Shown here: positions 25,179 through 31,534 of the stretch, piece by piece
Numbering within the stretch: the first letter of the stretch is position 1
Layout of the letters: each line of letters opens with the position of its first letter
NCBI RefSeq assembly: GCF_001949125.1
Contig: NZ_MSTI01000184.1
Coordinates: forward strand, 1 to 31,534
From: Deinococcus marmoris
GTDB taxonomy: Bacteria > Deinococcota > Deinococci > Deinococcales > Deinococcaceae
Direction: 5' to 3'
Length of the DNA stretch: 31,534 nucleotides
Translations under genes and position numbers: made by a program
The notes under the pieces: model-generated
Told to the model about the DNA's origin: nothing
Database searches by the model: none
Seen by the model: only the letters and a program-made list of their open reading frames with translations

Positions 25179-25592
25179 TCATTGTGTCCAGTCTTCAAGT
25201 TTCAGGTCCGGCACCCGCATGAACTCGCGGGTATTGTTGGTCACCAGGATCAGGCCGTGGGCCACCGCTGTGGCTGCGATCTGAAAATCCAATGGGCCGA
25301 TGGGTTGCCCGATCTGCTTCAGTCCCGCCCGGATGCGTCCATACGCGTCTGTGACCTGCGAATCGAAGGGGACCACCACCAGTTGTGAGGCGAAGTCGAT
25401 TACGGCGGCGAGGTTGTGGTCCACCCGCGCGCTTTTGTAGACCCCGTGCAGCAGCTCAGCCTCGGTCACGGCGCTCAGCCCCACCTCGCCGGGCCGCAGA
25501 CGGTCAAACCGTTCCCGGACGGCTGCCGGTCTGTTCTTGATGATGAAGATGCAGATGTTGGTGTCGAGCAGGTAGCGCAGGGGCGGGGTCAA
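25179..25592 (-). CDS. vapC: VapC-type PIN-domain toxin 1
   Basis: 137 residues, a complete PIN domain. Acidic metal-site residues are D10 (YLLDTNICIF), E44 in AVTEAELLHG, D102 in GPLDFQIAATA, and the final VTNNTREF, which has N in place of the fourth acidic residue as in many VapC of the MvpT type. VapC toxins are Mg-dependent ribonucleases, often cutting initiator tRNA. The TTG start overlaps the vapB stop (TTGA), so toxin synthesis is coupled to antitoxin. Intact by sequence; likely a plasmid maintenance module. Confidence 0.92.
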   Translation of the reverse strand: MTPPLRYLLDTNICIFIIKNRPAAVRERFDRLRPGEVGLSAVTEAELLHGVYKSARVDHNLAAVIDFASQLVVVPFDSQVTDAYGRIRAGLKQIGQPIGPLDFQIAATAVAHGLILVTNNTREFMRVPDLKLEDWTQ

Positions 25593-25825
25593 AATGCTTC
25601 GCGCTCCTGGGTGTCCCCCTGCTGGCGGCCTTCTGGGAGGAAGTCGTCGCCGATGGCGGTCAAGGCGTCAAAAGCCCCAGCAAGGGTGGCGTCCTTGCGC
25701 AGGGGTCTGAGGATCAGTACATCACCGTGGCGGATGATTTCGACTTCGCTGACGTCGAGCCGCATGTCGCGGGGGAGGCGGACGGCCTGGGAGTTGCCGC
25801 TTTGAAACACTTTGGCTCTGGTCAT
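25589..25825 (-). CDS. vapB: VapB-type antitoxin 1 (AbrB/SpoVT fold)
   Basis: 78 residues. KVFQSGNSQAVRLPRDMRLD is the swapped-hairpin DNA-binding domain of VapB/MazE-like antitoxins; the acidic C-terminal half (TAIGDDFLPEGRQQGDTQER) would wrap the toxin. GGAGG lies 7 nt before the ATG. The upstream -10-like TATACT and an inverted repeat suit autoregulation by the VapBC complex. Confidence 0.92.
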   Translation of the reverse strand: MTRAKVFQSGNSQAVRLPRDMRLDVSEVEIIRHGDVLILRPLRKDATLAGAFDALTAIGDDFLPEGRQQGDTQEREAF

Positions 25826-25835
25826 GGTGAACCTC

Positions 25836-25859
25836 CGTATCTACGTGGAAGTATATACG
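25836..25859 (-). promoter_or_regulatory. vapBC promoter/operator candidate
   Basis: Minus-strand TATACT (25855-25850) lies inside CGTAT (25836-25840) and ATACG (25855-25859), a 5+5 bp inverted repeat upstream of vapB. Autoregulation through such a site is usual for vapBC. Confidence 0.45.
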
Positions 25860-25895
25860 AACCCACCTCTCCTACTGTTATATAACTCCTTCAAC

Positions 25896-25991
25896 GTCGC
25901 GTTGACGGCGGCCAAAGCGAGAGGGGTCAAACTGGGCACGCCGGAGAATCTGACCCCCGAGGCCCGGCGGCGGGGCGCGCAGGCGCGGCGC
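25896..25991 (+). pseudogene. Serine recombinase fragment
   Basis: 32 residues, VALTAAKARGVKLGTPENLT followed by PEARRRGAQARR, match the linker after the catalytic domain of small serine recombinases (A-x-A-K-A-R-G-V-K-L-G). Neither the catalytic serine domain nor the HTH is present. It is joined to an IS3 fragment about 20 bp later and reflects a deletion or insertion. Confidence 0.6.
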
Positions 25992-26013
25992 ACGGGGGCG
26001 GTCCAGTCCGGCG

Positions 26014-26598
26014 AATCACAAACGCGTCTTGCGAGTCATGCGGGAACGTCGGCTGCTGTGCAGAACCAGGCGGCGCTTTCAGACCACGACGGACTCTACC
26101 CACAACCAGTCAAGGTTCGCTAATCTGCTGCCACACGTCATTCCGACCAGACCTGGTCAGGTCTGGCAGGCCGATCTCACATACATTCGCGTGAAGCAGG
26201 GCTTTGTGTATCTGGCGTGCGTACTGGACAGCTTTACCCGTGAAGTGGTGGGATGGTCTTTGTCGAGGTTCATGGGCGCTGCTTTGCCCCTGGCGGCCCT
26301 CGATAACGCGCTGAAAGCGCGTCGTCCAGCAGCGGGGCTGGTCCACCATTCGGACCAGGGTGCTCAATACGCGAGTCGGATGTATGTGGACCGCTTGCGG
26401 TCCATGGGCATGACTCCGAGCATGTCCAGGAGGGGCAATCCCTATGACAACGCCCGAATGGAAAGCTTCTACAAAACCCTGAAAACGGAGGAGGTCAATG
26501 TGCAGGATTATCTTGATCTGGACGACGCCCGACAGCATTTGGATCGGTTCATCGGGGAACTGTACAACCGAGAACGCCTGCATTCGAGTTTGGGGGAC
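26014..26598 (+). pseudogene. IS3-family transposase OrfB fragment (second type)
   Basis: The frame begins NHKRVLRVMRERRLLCRTRR, then WQADLTYIRVKQGFVYLACV (first Asp), GLVHHSDQGAQYAS (second Asp) and YDNARMESFYKTLKTEEVNV (Glu), so the DDE core is intact. The first 60 or so residues of OrfB and the tail after LHSSLG are missing; the sequence then passes into the end of the vapC2 gene. It differs in sequence from the IS3 remnant at 8.5-9.3 kb and is a separate insertion of another subgroup. Confidence 0.85.
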
Positions 26599-26614
26599 GG
26601 TAGAAAGGAGTGGG

Positions 26615-27034
26615 TTACGGGACGACCAGCGGCAGGCCCGGATAGGCACTCTGGTAATGGGTGTCGTCGAGCGTCACCAGAGTGGCCCCCAGGGACAGGG
26701 CGTGTGCGCCGATCAGGAAGTCGGCCAGGATGCGCCGGGGCCGCCCACCACCGGATTTCTGGCGTCTGCGGGCGTAGGCGCTGTGGGCCCGGCCCGTCCG
26801 CTGCCAGACCGCCTCATCGGTGGCCCAGTCCACCCCAAGCTGGCCCCGCTTCAAAAAGGCGTCCAGGTGGCCCGGTGTGTTGCCTGGCGCGGCCAGCAGC
26901 TCAGCGTAAACGCTGCCGTGTATGGTCAGCGGTCCGGCGGCCCGCAGGGTGTTGAGCGTGCTGGCAATGGTCTGAGCAGTGGGTTCGGCGCTGAGCAGGG
27001 CGCTCAAGACGTTGGTGTCGATACAGTGGATCAC
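26615..27034 (-). CDS. vapC: VapC-type PIN-domain toxin 2
   Basis: 139 residues. D6 (HCIDTNVLSALL), E45 (GSVYAELLAAPG), D105 (RILADFLIGAHA) and D123/D124 (LVTLDDTHY) form the four-acid PIN active site. The GTG start overlaps the antitoxin stop (GTGA). It belongs to a different PIN branch from toxin 1, which ends in TNN instead of LDD. The 3' end is intact although IS3 debris begins about 16 bp beyond its stop. Confidence 0.92.
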   Translation of the reverse strand: MIHCIDTNVLSALLSAEPTAQTIASTLNTLRAAGPLTIHGSVYAELLAAPGNTPGHLDAFLKRGQLGVDWATDEAVWQRTGRAHSAYARRRQKSGGGRPRRILADFLIGAHALSLGATLVTLDDTHYQSAYPGLPLVVP

Positions 27035-27270
27035 CCGCTGTCGTCTCCGTCCCGCTGCTCCCGCCAGTACGTCCGGGCGTCGGTGGGCAGGGCGGGCAGC
27101 GTCCCGATAAACGCCGTGAACGGATTGTCCTCCTGGGGGGTCTCCAGGGTGATGGTGTCGCCCTGGATCTCGAAGACCAGGCCGTCTCCCTGTTTGAGGC
27201 CCAGCCGCTCCCGCACCTCGCGGGGCACAGTGATCTGGCCCTTGCTGGTCAGTTTCGCCATGACCTTCAT
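27031..27270 (-). CDS. vapB: AbrB/MazE-fold antitoxin 2
   Basis: 79 residues from ATG 27270, with AAGGAGG 6 nt upstream; a longer frame begins at 27375 but lacks this site. MAKLTSKGQITVPREVRERL and GLKQGDGLVFEIQGDTITLE form a classic AbrB swapped-hairpin DNA-binding domain; the C-terminus, PTDARTYWREQRDGDDSG, is the toxin-binding tail. The CCTTAC/GTAAGG inverted repeat overlaps its ribosome-binding site and -10 region. Confidence 0.9.
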   Translation of the reverse strand: MKVMAKLTSKGQITVPREVRERLGLKQGDGLVFEIQGDTITLETPQEDNPFTAFIGTLPALPTDARTYWREQRDGDDSG

Positions 27271-27275
27271 GCTGT

Positions 27276-27304
27276 CCTCCTTACAAATTATTCTAAGCGT
27301 AAGG
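27276..27304 (-). promoter_or_regulatory. Promoter/operator of the second vapBC module
   Basis: Minus-strand TAGAAT (27295-27290) is a good -10 box. CCTTAC (27279-27284) and GTAAGG (27299-27304) form a perfect 6+6 bp inverted repeat around it, overlapping the AAGGAGG ribosome-binding site. This suits autorepression by the toxin-antitoxin complex. The next 290 bp to the right show no gene. Confidence 0.5.
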
Positions 27305-27493
27305 AGAGAGCGTGTCCAGATGTGGCCCTGCCGAACACAGGAGGCAGGAGTGGTGAGCCAGAGTACGCAGTTCAAGTCTCCAGCCCCAGTTCACTCTTCA
27401 GCGTGACAGGAAGGGTCTGGCAGAATCCAGTGGGGGCGGCACTCCACCTTCACCAGTCGGAAGGCGCTTAAGGCCCTTCTGACGCGTGGAGAG

Positions 27494-27622
27494 TTTTACG
27501 ACAAGTCAGCCCATTGTGGTGTTAACCGTGTAGGCCTTCAACTGGTTTTCACCGCTCAGCACGGTCAAACGCGCCAAATGGCCTTCTTTCCTTTCTGTCG
27601 TAATAATTTGATTTTACGACAG
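27494..27622 (+). promoter_or_regulatory. Operator candidate of the four-gene recombinase cassette
   Basis: CTGTCGTAA (27595-27603) and TTACGACAG (27614-27622) form a perfect 9+9 bp inverted repeat with a 10-bp AT-rich spacer, 53 bp before the first start codon. A solitary half-site TTTTACGACA occurs at 27494-27503. An AAGGAG ribosome-binding site follows before GTG 27675. The binding protein is unknown; a product of the cassette is a fair guess. Confidence 0.55.
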
Positions 27623-27674
27623 ATGAAACCAAGACATGATATTCTGGTTGCAGCGAAACAAGGAGAATTGATCC

Positions 27675-28019
27675 GTGACCGACTTGCCCGACACTCCATC
27701 CACAGCCCTCGCCGATCTTCTGGAGCGGTGCGGCAAAACCCGCTCAGAAGCTGAAGCCCTGGCCGCCGAAGTGGTGCAGCGGCAACGCGCCGTCGATCCC
27801 GGTTGCACCTGGGGCCACATTTACCCGGAACAAATCGCGGGCCTGTGGAACCAGGCCGCCAAGCACGGTAAGAGGAAACTGGTGCTGGAGATCACTGCCG
27901 ACGCGCCAACCTACGGAGAATGGACGGGCGGGCGTGTCCAAGTCACCGTCAAGGACGCGCAGACCTGGGCCGATTACGGGCAGGAACAGCAGGACGCCCA
28001 CGACAGGGAAGTGAACTGA
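27675..28019 (+). CDS. Cassette protein 1, unknown function
   Basis: 114 residues from GTG 27675, with AAGGAG upstream. An acidic, mainly helical N-terminus (ALADLLERCGKTRSEAEALA) leads to CTWGHIYPEQIAGLWNQAAK and a strand-rich end (LVLEITADAPTYGEWTGGRV). I recognise no family. It is the first of four genes joined by overlapping stop and start codons; its stop overlaps the next ATG (TGATG). Confidence 0.75.
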   Translation: MTDLPDTPSTALADLLERCGKTRSEAEALAAEVVQRQRAVDPGCTWGHIYPEQIAGLWNQAAKHGKRKLVLEITADAPTYGEWTGGRVQVTVKDAQTWADYGQEQQDAHDREVN

Positions 28020-28486
28020 TGCAGAGTGTGATCGGCCAGGACCAGGGCGCGGCCAACGGCCCCGGACAATCCAAGATGTATGCGCTGAGGCGGTACAACC
28101 CCAGGCCAGAGTGGCCGGACGGCTCCCTCTATGGAAGAAGCCAGGATCTGGAAAGCTTGAAGGGCCAATGCGATCTGTACAACAAGCAAAGCGCCTTAGA
28201 CGACGGCTTCAAGCAGTGGTGGATTACAGACGGTCAGGGCAAGATCATCTATCCCCTGGAAACCAGGTCCAGCGTCTACACCTCACCCGCCGCAGAGTCG
28301 GATGAGGTTTCACAGCCCTTCCAGGAGATGCGGGCGTTCAGGTCGGCCAGTGCTTTGCACGACTTCCTCTTCCTGACCAAAGATGTGGACGAACAGGTGA
28401 AGGCCGAACGCCTGCGCTCACTGGCAAGCGAGCTGGAACTGACCGCCGAACATCTCCGCAAGCTGCTGGAGTTGGAGCAGCGATGA
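28019..28486 (+). CDS. Cassette protein 2, unknown function
   Basis: 155 residues from ATG 28019. The N-terminal 100 residues look like a small alpha/beta domain (YALRRYNPRPEWPDGSLYGR, DGFKQWWITDGQGKIIYPLE); the last 50 are a charged helix (VDEQVKAERLRSLASELELT, AEHLRKLLELEQR), possibly a coiled coil for partner contact. No family is recognised. It overlaps cassette protein 3 by ATGA. Confidence 0.75.
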   Translation: MQSVIGQDQGAANGPGQSKMYALRRYNPRPEWPDGSLYGRSQDLESLKGQCDLYNKQSALDDGFKQWWITDGQGKIIYPLETRSSVYTSPAAESDEVSQPFQEMRAFRSASALHDFLFLTKDVDEQVKAERLRSLASELELTAEHLRKLLELEQR

Positions 28487-28872
28487 ACCCCTTTGAGATT
28501 GCCGCCCGCTGGAAAGACCAGATTCCAGCCACCACCGCGCATCTGCTGGAGCCGTACGTCAACCACGGCTCAAGTGTGCTGTCCGGCTTTTTACTCCATC
28601 TGCTGAGCGGTGACGCTTCCAGGGCAGCGTGCAGCGCCGACGCCGAGAACCGCGACGCGCTGGGAGCGATTTTGGCGATGGTGGCCCAGGATTTTCCTCT
28701 GGAGTGTTATGGCAGACCGGAGGCTGTGCAGCAGTGGCAAGGGCTGAAGCACGCCCCGCCCTTCGAGGTGCCGGACTCGTGGACAGCCACCGTTGAGGAG
28801 CTGCGCCGTGAGGGACCCCAGTACGGCGAGTTGGAGAGAGACAAGCAATCAGCAGCAGGGACGGTTCACTGA
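28483..28872 (+). CDS. Cassette protein 3, unknown function
   Basis: 129 residues, mainly helical (NPFEIAARWKDQIPATTAHL, AENRDALGAILAMVAQDFPL). No signal peptide, zinc site or known motif. Its TGA shares a base with the recombinase ATG (TGATG), the tightest possible coupling, so it probably works with or modulates the recombinase. Confidence 0.75.
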   Translation: MNPFEIAARWKDQIPATTAHLLEPYVNHGSSVLSGFLLHLLSGDASRAACSADAENRDALGAILAMVAQDFPLECYGRPEAVQQWQGLKHAPPFEVPDSWTATVEELRREGPQYGELERDKQSAAGTVH

Positions 28873-29810
28873 TGGCTTCCACCCATGACACCCCCTCGAT
28901 GCTGACCGATGTCTTGAAAGGGTTTGCGGGCTACCTCAAGCGGGAAGAGGGCCTGAGTCCAGGGACCATCCGGCAGTACGGGGCCGATTGTTCCCGGCTG
29001 GCCAACTGGCTCTCCGAGTACCGCCCCCAGCTCACGAGCTGGAGCGACGTGCAGACCCGTGACCTCCGGGCCTATGTTGATCAGCAGGAGCCGGAGCCAG
29101 CGCGAAACCGCCGCCTGCTGGCCAGTTGGCGCAAGCTGTGGGGCTATCTCAGCGACGTGGAGGGCCTGACCATGCACCCCGGTCCCACCGGAATCAAGCG
29201 GGTCAAGCTGCCCAGCCGCCAGCCCCAGTACCTGACCCCCGACGAGGTCTCACGCCTGCTGGCCAGTGTGGACGGCGCAAGCCCGGAACAGGTGAAGCGC
29301 AACAAGGCGGTCATCGGGTTTCTGTACGGGACCGGTTGCCGGATCGCGGAGGCGCTGAGCCTGACCGTGGACCAGGTGGAGGACGACTTTGACGGGACGC
29401 CTCACAAAATCCGGGTGATCGGCAAGGGGAACAAGGAGCGCACCATCTTCCTCTCCCCCACTGCCCAGCGGGTGTTGAAAGAGTGGCTGGCCTTTCGGCA
29501 GCTCTATATCGCTAACAGCACCATTGTCTTTTGCCATCTGCGGGGCCAGAAGGCAGGGCAGGCGGTCACGGCGCGCAGCATCGAGCGGGTGGTCAAGGCC
29601 GCCGGCGAGCGGGCAGGATTGGCCCCTGAGAAATGCACGCCGCACAAACTCCGCCACTCGCACGCCACGGCGCTGGTGAAGGCGGGCCGCAGGTTGGAGG
29701 AGGTGCAGGAGATTCTGGGCCACGAGAGCATCGCCACCACCCGCATCTATGCCCACCTGGAGCCAGAACGATTGGCGGCGGCAGCGGCCAGCCTGCCGGA
29801 TATTATATAA
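28872..29810 (+). CDS. Tyrosine recombinase (XerC/D-like)
   Basis: 312 residues. Core-binding domain at about 10-100 (VLKGFAGYLKREEGLSPGTI and onward), catalytic domain at 115-312 with R157 (YGTGCRIAEALSL), K185 (VIGKGNKERTIF), H258 and R261 (PHKLRHSHAT), H284 (LGHESIATT) and nucleophile Y293 (RIYAHLEPERL). The length and motifs are those of XerC/XerD, which resolve chromosome or plasmid dimers at dif-like sites. It differs from the recombinase at 16.8 kb in sequence and context. Its stop codon lies inside an AT-rich inverted repeat that might be its target. Confidence 0.93.
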   Translation: MASTHDTPSMLTDVLKGFAGYLKREEGLSPGTIRQYGADCSRLANWLSEYRPQLTSWSDVQTRDLRAYVDQQEPEPARNRRLLASWRKLWGYLSDVEGLTMHPGPTGIKRVKLPSRQPQYLTPDEVSRLLASVDGASPEQVKRNKAVIGFLYGTGCRIAEALSLTVDQVEDDFDGTPHKIRVIGKGNKERTIFLSPTAQRVLKEWLAFRQLYIANSTIVFCHLRGQKAGQAVTARSIERVVKAAGERAGLAPEKCTPHKLRHSHATALVKAGRRLEEVQEILGHESIATTRIYAHLEPERLAAAAASLPDII

Positions 29811-29842
29811 AAATATTCCTGTATTTATATATTTTTATAATA
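29801..29842. other. AT-rich inverted repeat at the recombinase 3' end
   Basis: TATTATATAAAAATAT (29801-29816) and ATATTTTTATAATA (29829-29842) are near-perfect inverted repeats around a 12-bp centre in a GC-rich region. The left arm includes the recombinase stop. It may be a recombination core site, an AT-rich bidirectional terminator, or both. A perfect TATAAT (29836-29841) lies in the right arm. Confidence 0.6.
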
Positions 29843-30130
29843 GAATGCCTGTCATGGTGGTGAATCAGGTGGAATTCACTGTGAAGGAGCGGGAGCGCCG
29901 CGCCAGGAGCATTTCTGGTCTCCGGCATTCTCAACGTGTGGAGGGCGGCGATGCTCACCCTTTCGCTCATGACATCGGAGAAATTGATCAGTGCAATTCG
30001 GTTGCCACTGACCGAATGAGGAACGACACCACTGACGCGCTTGAGGAGCAATCGGGCTGGAAGGGACACAGAGCAGTCAGAAGTGATCTCCCATACCTGC
30101 TATACCATGCATCTCTCCCTATATGACCGC
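29843..30130. other. Intergenic region without a supported gene
   Basis: About 290 bp between the recombinase cassette and higBA. A frame from ATG 29845 (93 codons, MPVMVVNQVEFTVKERERRA at its start) is open, but it has no ribosome-binding site and its residue mix does not look like a folded protein. I see no repeat, RNA gene or terminator in it. Confidence 0.4.
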
Positions 30131-30165
30131 TTGACATATTTAGGACCATGTGACATAATAAGCTT
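30131..30165 (+). promoter_or_regulatory. Strong promoter of higBA
   Basis: Consensus TTGACA (30131-30136), 17 bp, CATAAT (30154-30159), then 6 nt and the GTG start, with no Shine-Dalgarno sequence. It is the best -35/-10 pair in the window and predicts a leaderless mRNA. Confidence 0.8.
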
Positions 30166-30447
30166 GTGAACGTGATCGCCCCCCGCACCCTCGCCGCCTT
30201 CTGGGCCGAGTGCCCGGAAGCCGAAGAGCCGCTGCGCGAATGGTTGCGCCACGTTCAAAAAGCCAGCTACGGCAGCTTTGCTGAGGTCCGCGCCGAATAT
30301 GGCAGCGCCGACTGGGTGGCCGGGTACATCGTCTTCAACATCGGCGGCAACAAATACCGATTAATCATCTTTCCCAACTTCCCAGGTCAGCGTTTTCTCG
30401 TTGAAGCGATTCTGACCCACCGGGCGTATGACCAGTGGAGGCCCTGA
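30166..30447 (+). CDS. higB: HigB-type toxin (mRNA interferase)
   Basis: 93 residues, MNVIAPRTLAAFWAECPEAE at the start, SYGSFAEVRAEYGSADWVAG in the middle and the family core FNIGGNKYRLIIFPNFPGQR, ending ILTHRAYDQW. This is the HigB toxin family with a RelE-like fold, which cleaves mRNA on the ribosome. The gene lies before its antitoxin, as is usual for higBA. GTG start, leaderless. Confidence 0.92.
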   Translation: MNVIAPRTLAAFWAECPEAEEPLREWLRHVQKASYGSFAEVRAEYGSADWVAGYIVFNIGGNKYRLIIFPNFPGQRFLVEAILTHRAYDQWRP

Positions 30448-30448
30448 A

Positions 30449-30865
30449 GTGACCAATTTCTCTGAACTTTCCAGCACGTTTCAGCACCTTCAGGCCCTGG
30501 CCCCTGAAGCCTTCATGCCCATCACCAGTGAAGCGGGCCTGATCAGTGCCACCGCCTTTCTGAAATCTCTTGACCAGGAGATCGGTGACACCGCGCATCA
30601 CCCGCTTGCAGAACTGGCGAATACGCTGATGGAACGCGTCATGGCTTATGAGGCTGAGCATTACCCCATCCCCCCCGCCGCGCCGGATATGGAATTGCGG
30701 CTGTTGATGAAAGAACGCGGCGTGACCCAGCAGCAGGTGGCGGCAGCCACGGGCATTGACCAGGCCCAGATCAGCAAGCTCGCCAGCGGCAAACGAACGT
30801 TTACGGCGGAGCATGCTCGCGCGCTCGGCGCATTCTTCGGCGTCAGTCCCGCCGCGTTTCTGTGA
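30449..30865 (+). CDS. higA: HigA-type antitoxin with XRE helix-turn-helix
   Basis: 138 residues from GTG 30449, one base after the higB stop, with GGAGG 7 nt upstream. An ATG at 30428 would overlap higB and lacks a good site. The N-terminal half is helical and binds toxin in this family (AELANTLMERVMAYEAEHYP). The C-terminal HTH is clear: LLMKERGVTQQQVAAATGID followed by QAQISKLASGKRTFTAEHAR and GAFFGVSPAAFL. Confidence 0.92.
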   Translation: MTNFSELSSTFQHLQALAPEAFMPITSEAGLISATAFLKSLDQEIGDTAHHPLAELANTLMERVMAYEAEHYPIPPAAPDMELRLLMKERGVTQQQVAAATGIDQAQISKLASGKRTFTAEHARALGAFFGVSPAAFL

Positions 30866-31056
30866 GCCTGGAAATCCGAACTGAAGAACCCTGCACTGAA
30901 AGTATAGGGGTTCAAAGTGCGACTGAAAGTCGCCGTCAACGCCACAGCGTTCCGCTCATCAGCACGTCAAATCTTTAGCTCAATGTCCTGCTGGCACGCC
31001 AGAGTTTCTGTTCTTACTGCCCAGTCGCTCAGTTTTTCGTGACGGCGCAGGTCTGA

Positions 31057-31208
31057 TACGGACTCCGAATAAAAAGCGCAGACTGGAGCATCGCTAAATT
31101 CTATTCAACCATCATTGTTCGCCACAGTGCCGCCGACAACCCGATCTCTTCACCCAGCACATCCTGTTCCACTGGTGGCCTCTATACGGTAATTAAGCGG
31201 AATCCGTA
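31057..31208. mobile_element. MITE-like element 3 (152 bp, different interior)
   Basis: Ends TACGGACTCCGA and CGGAATCCGTA equal those of the 133-bp copies, with TGA at 31054-31056 and 31209-31211 as a matching 3-bp duplication. The interior is unrelated to the other two and non-coding. Shared termini suggest the same transposase moves both. It sits directly against the border of the next IS. Confidence 0.8.
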
Positions 31209-31211
31209 TGA

Positions 31212-31534
31212 CAGTAGTCCGGAAGGTTTCAAGCAGCCTTGACCCCCAGGAGCAGCAGGTCGGCGATCTGTGGGGCGAATTTTTCGCAAGTCAGATCGCC
31301 AGGCAACAGAGATAAAATTCGATCAGCGAAAAATTCGTTATAGGCACGGCGTTTTTCGTCTTCCATGCTGAAGACCAGCGGGCCAGCCCGCTGGTTCATC
31401 AACTGACTGGCTCTGGCTACAGAAACGCTATGCAGCGCCATATTCCAGTGGAAGTGCAGCGCCTGAGCCTGACGGGACTGGCAATCACCCAGGCCCGCGA
31501 ACTGCTTGCCGTCCCGGAACGGAAACTCCATCGC
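31212..31534 (-). mobile_element. IS4-like transposase, C-terminal part running off the window
   Basis: Minus-strand frame stopping at 31229, reading FPFRDGKQFAGLGDCQSRQA, QALHFHWNMALHSVSVARAS and ending ADLLLLGVKAA. FRDGKQFAGL and the Q-S-R-x-x-x-A-L-x-F-H-x-N segment are typical of the C-terminal third of certain IS4-type transposases. The IS border is probably 31212 with CAGTAGTCCGGAA, a sequence found again at 16533-16545. The gene continues past the right edge, so intactness is unknown. Confidence 0.75.

Noticed and set aside
29845..30126. 93-codon frame after the AT-rich inverted repeat
   Set aside because: No ribosome-binding site, no motif, and the -10-like TATAAT is only 3 nt from the ATG.
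1..31534. tRNA, rRNA and riboswitch genes
   Set aside because: No cloverleaf, rRNA core sequence or known riboswitch core was seen in reading both strands.

Overview
The window looks like part of a plasmid or secondary replicon of a Deinococcus-type bacterium. This is inferred from the high-GC coding sequence, the many decayed insertion sequences, the plasmid partition module, and promoters whose -10 hexamer sits 5-6 nt before the start codon (leaderless transcripts, common in Deinococcus). No rRNA, tRNA, CRISPR array or replication initiator is visible.

Left part (1-9.7 kb) is accessory and damaged. A transposase tail abuts an SDR oxidoreductase that lacks its cofactor-binding N-terminus, followed by a TetR regulator. 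A minus-strand operon of nitrilase, threonine aldolase and a PhzF-like isomerase carries two lesions: the nitrilase is frameshifted and phzF is split by a 133-bp MITE. Removing the MITE plus one 3-bp target duplication restores phzF exactly. Next come a Tn3 transposase fragment, a divergent TetR/VOC pair with a palindromic operator, an IS transposase tail, a second copy of the MITE, a LysE-type exporter, and an in-frame chimera of IS4-like and IS3-like transposase remnants.

The middle (9.8-16.4 kb) holds a 972-residue BTAD/NB-ARC/TPR regulator divergent from a possible 78-residue ORF and a 1056-residue lipoprotein. The lipoprotein has FN3, two blocks of DxDxDG calcium repeats around a central domain, PKD and LamG domains. 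Its layout recalls calcium-binding pore-forming toxin B components.

The plasmid backbone (16.8-24.4 kb) has a tyrosine recombinase, an IS4-like pseudogene, parA, a small ribbon-helix-helix partition protein, a five-unit repeat array that is a strong centromere candidate, a HExxH/von Willebrand protein, a conserved small protein, a TOPRIM/primase-like protein, an unknown protein and a small HTH protein. The 19-bp motif in the array recurs in opposite orientation over the parA promoter and at two more promoter-like sites, which suggests one binding protein does both segregation and repression.

The right part (24.5-31.5 kb) has a small lipoprotein, two VapBC modules separated by recombinase and IS3 debris, a translationally coupled four-gene cassette (three unknown proteins plus a tyrosine recombinase) behind a 9+9 bp inverted repeat and ending in an AT-rich inverted repeat, a HigBA module behind a strong promoter, a third MITE-like element, and the end of another IS4-type element.
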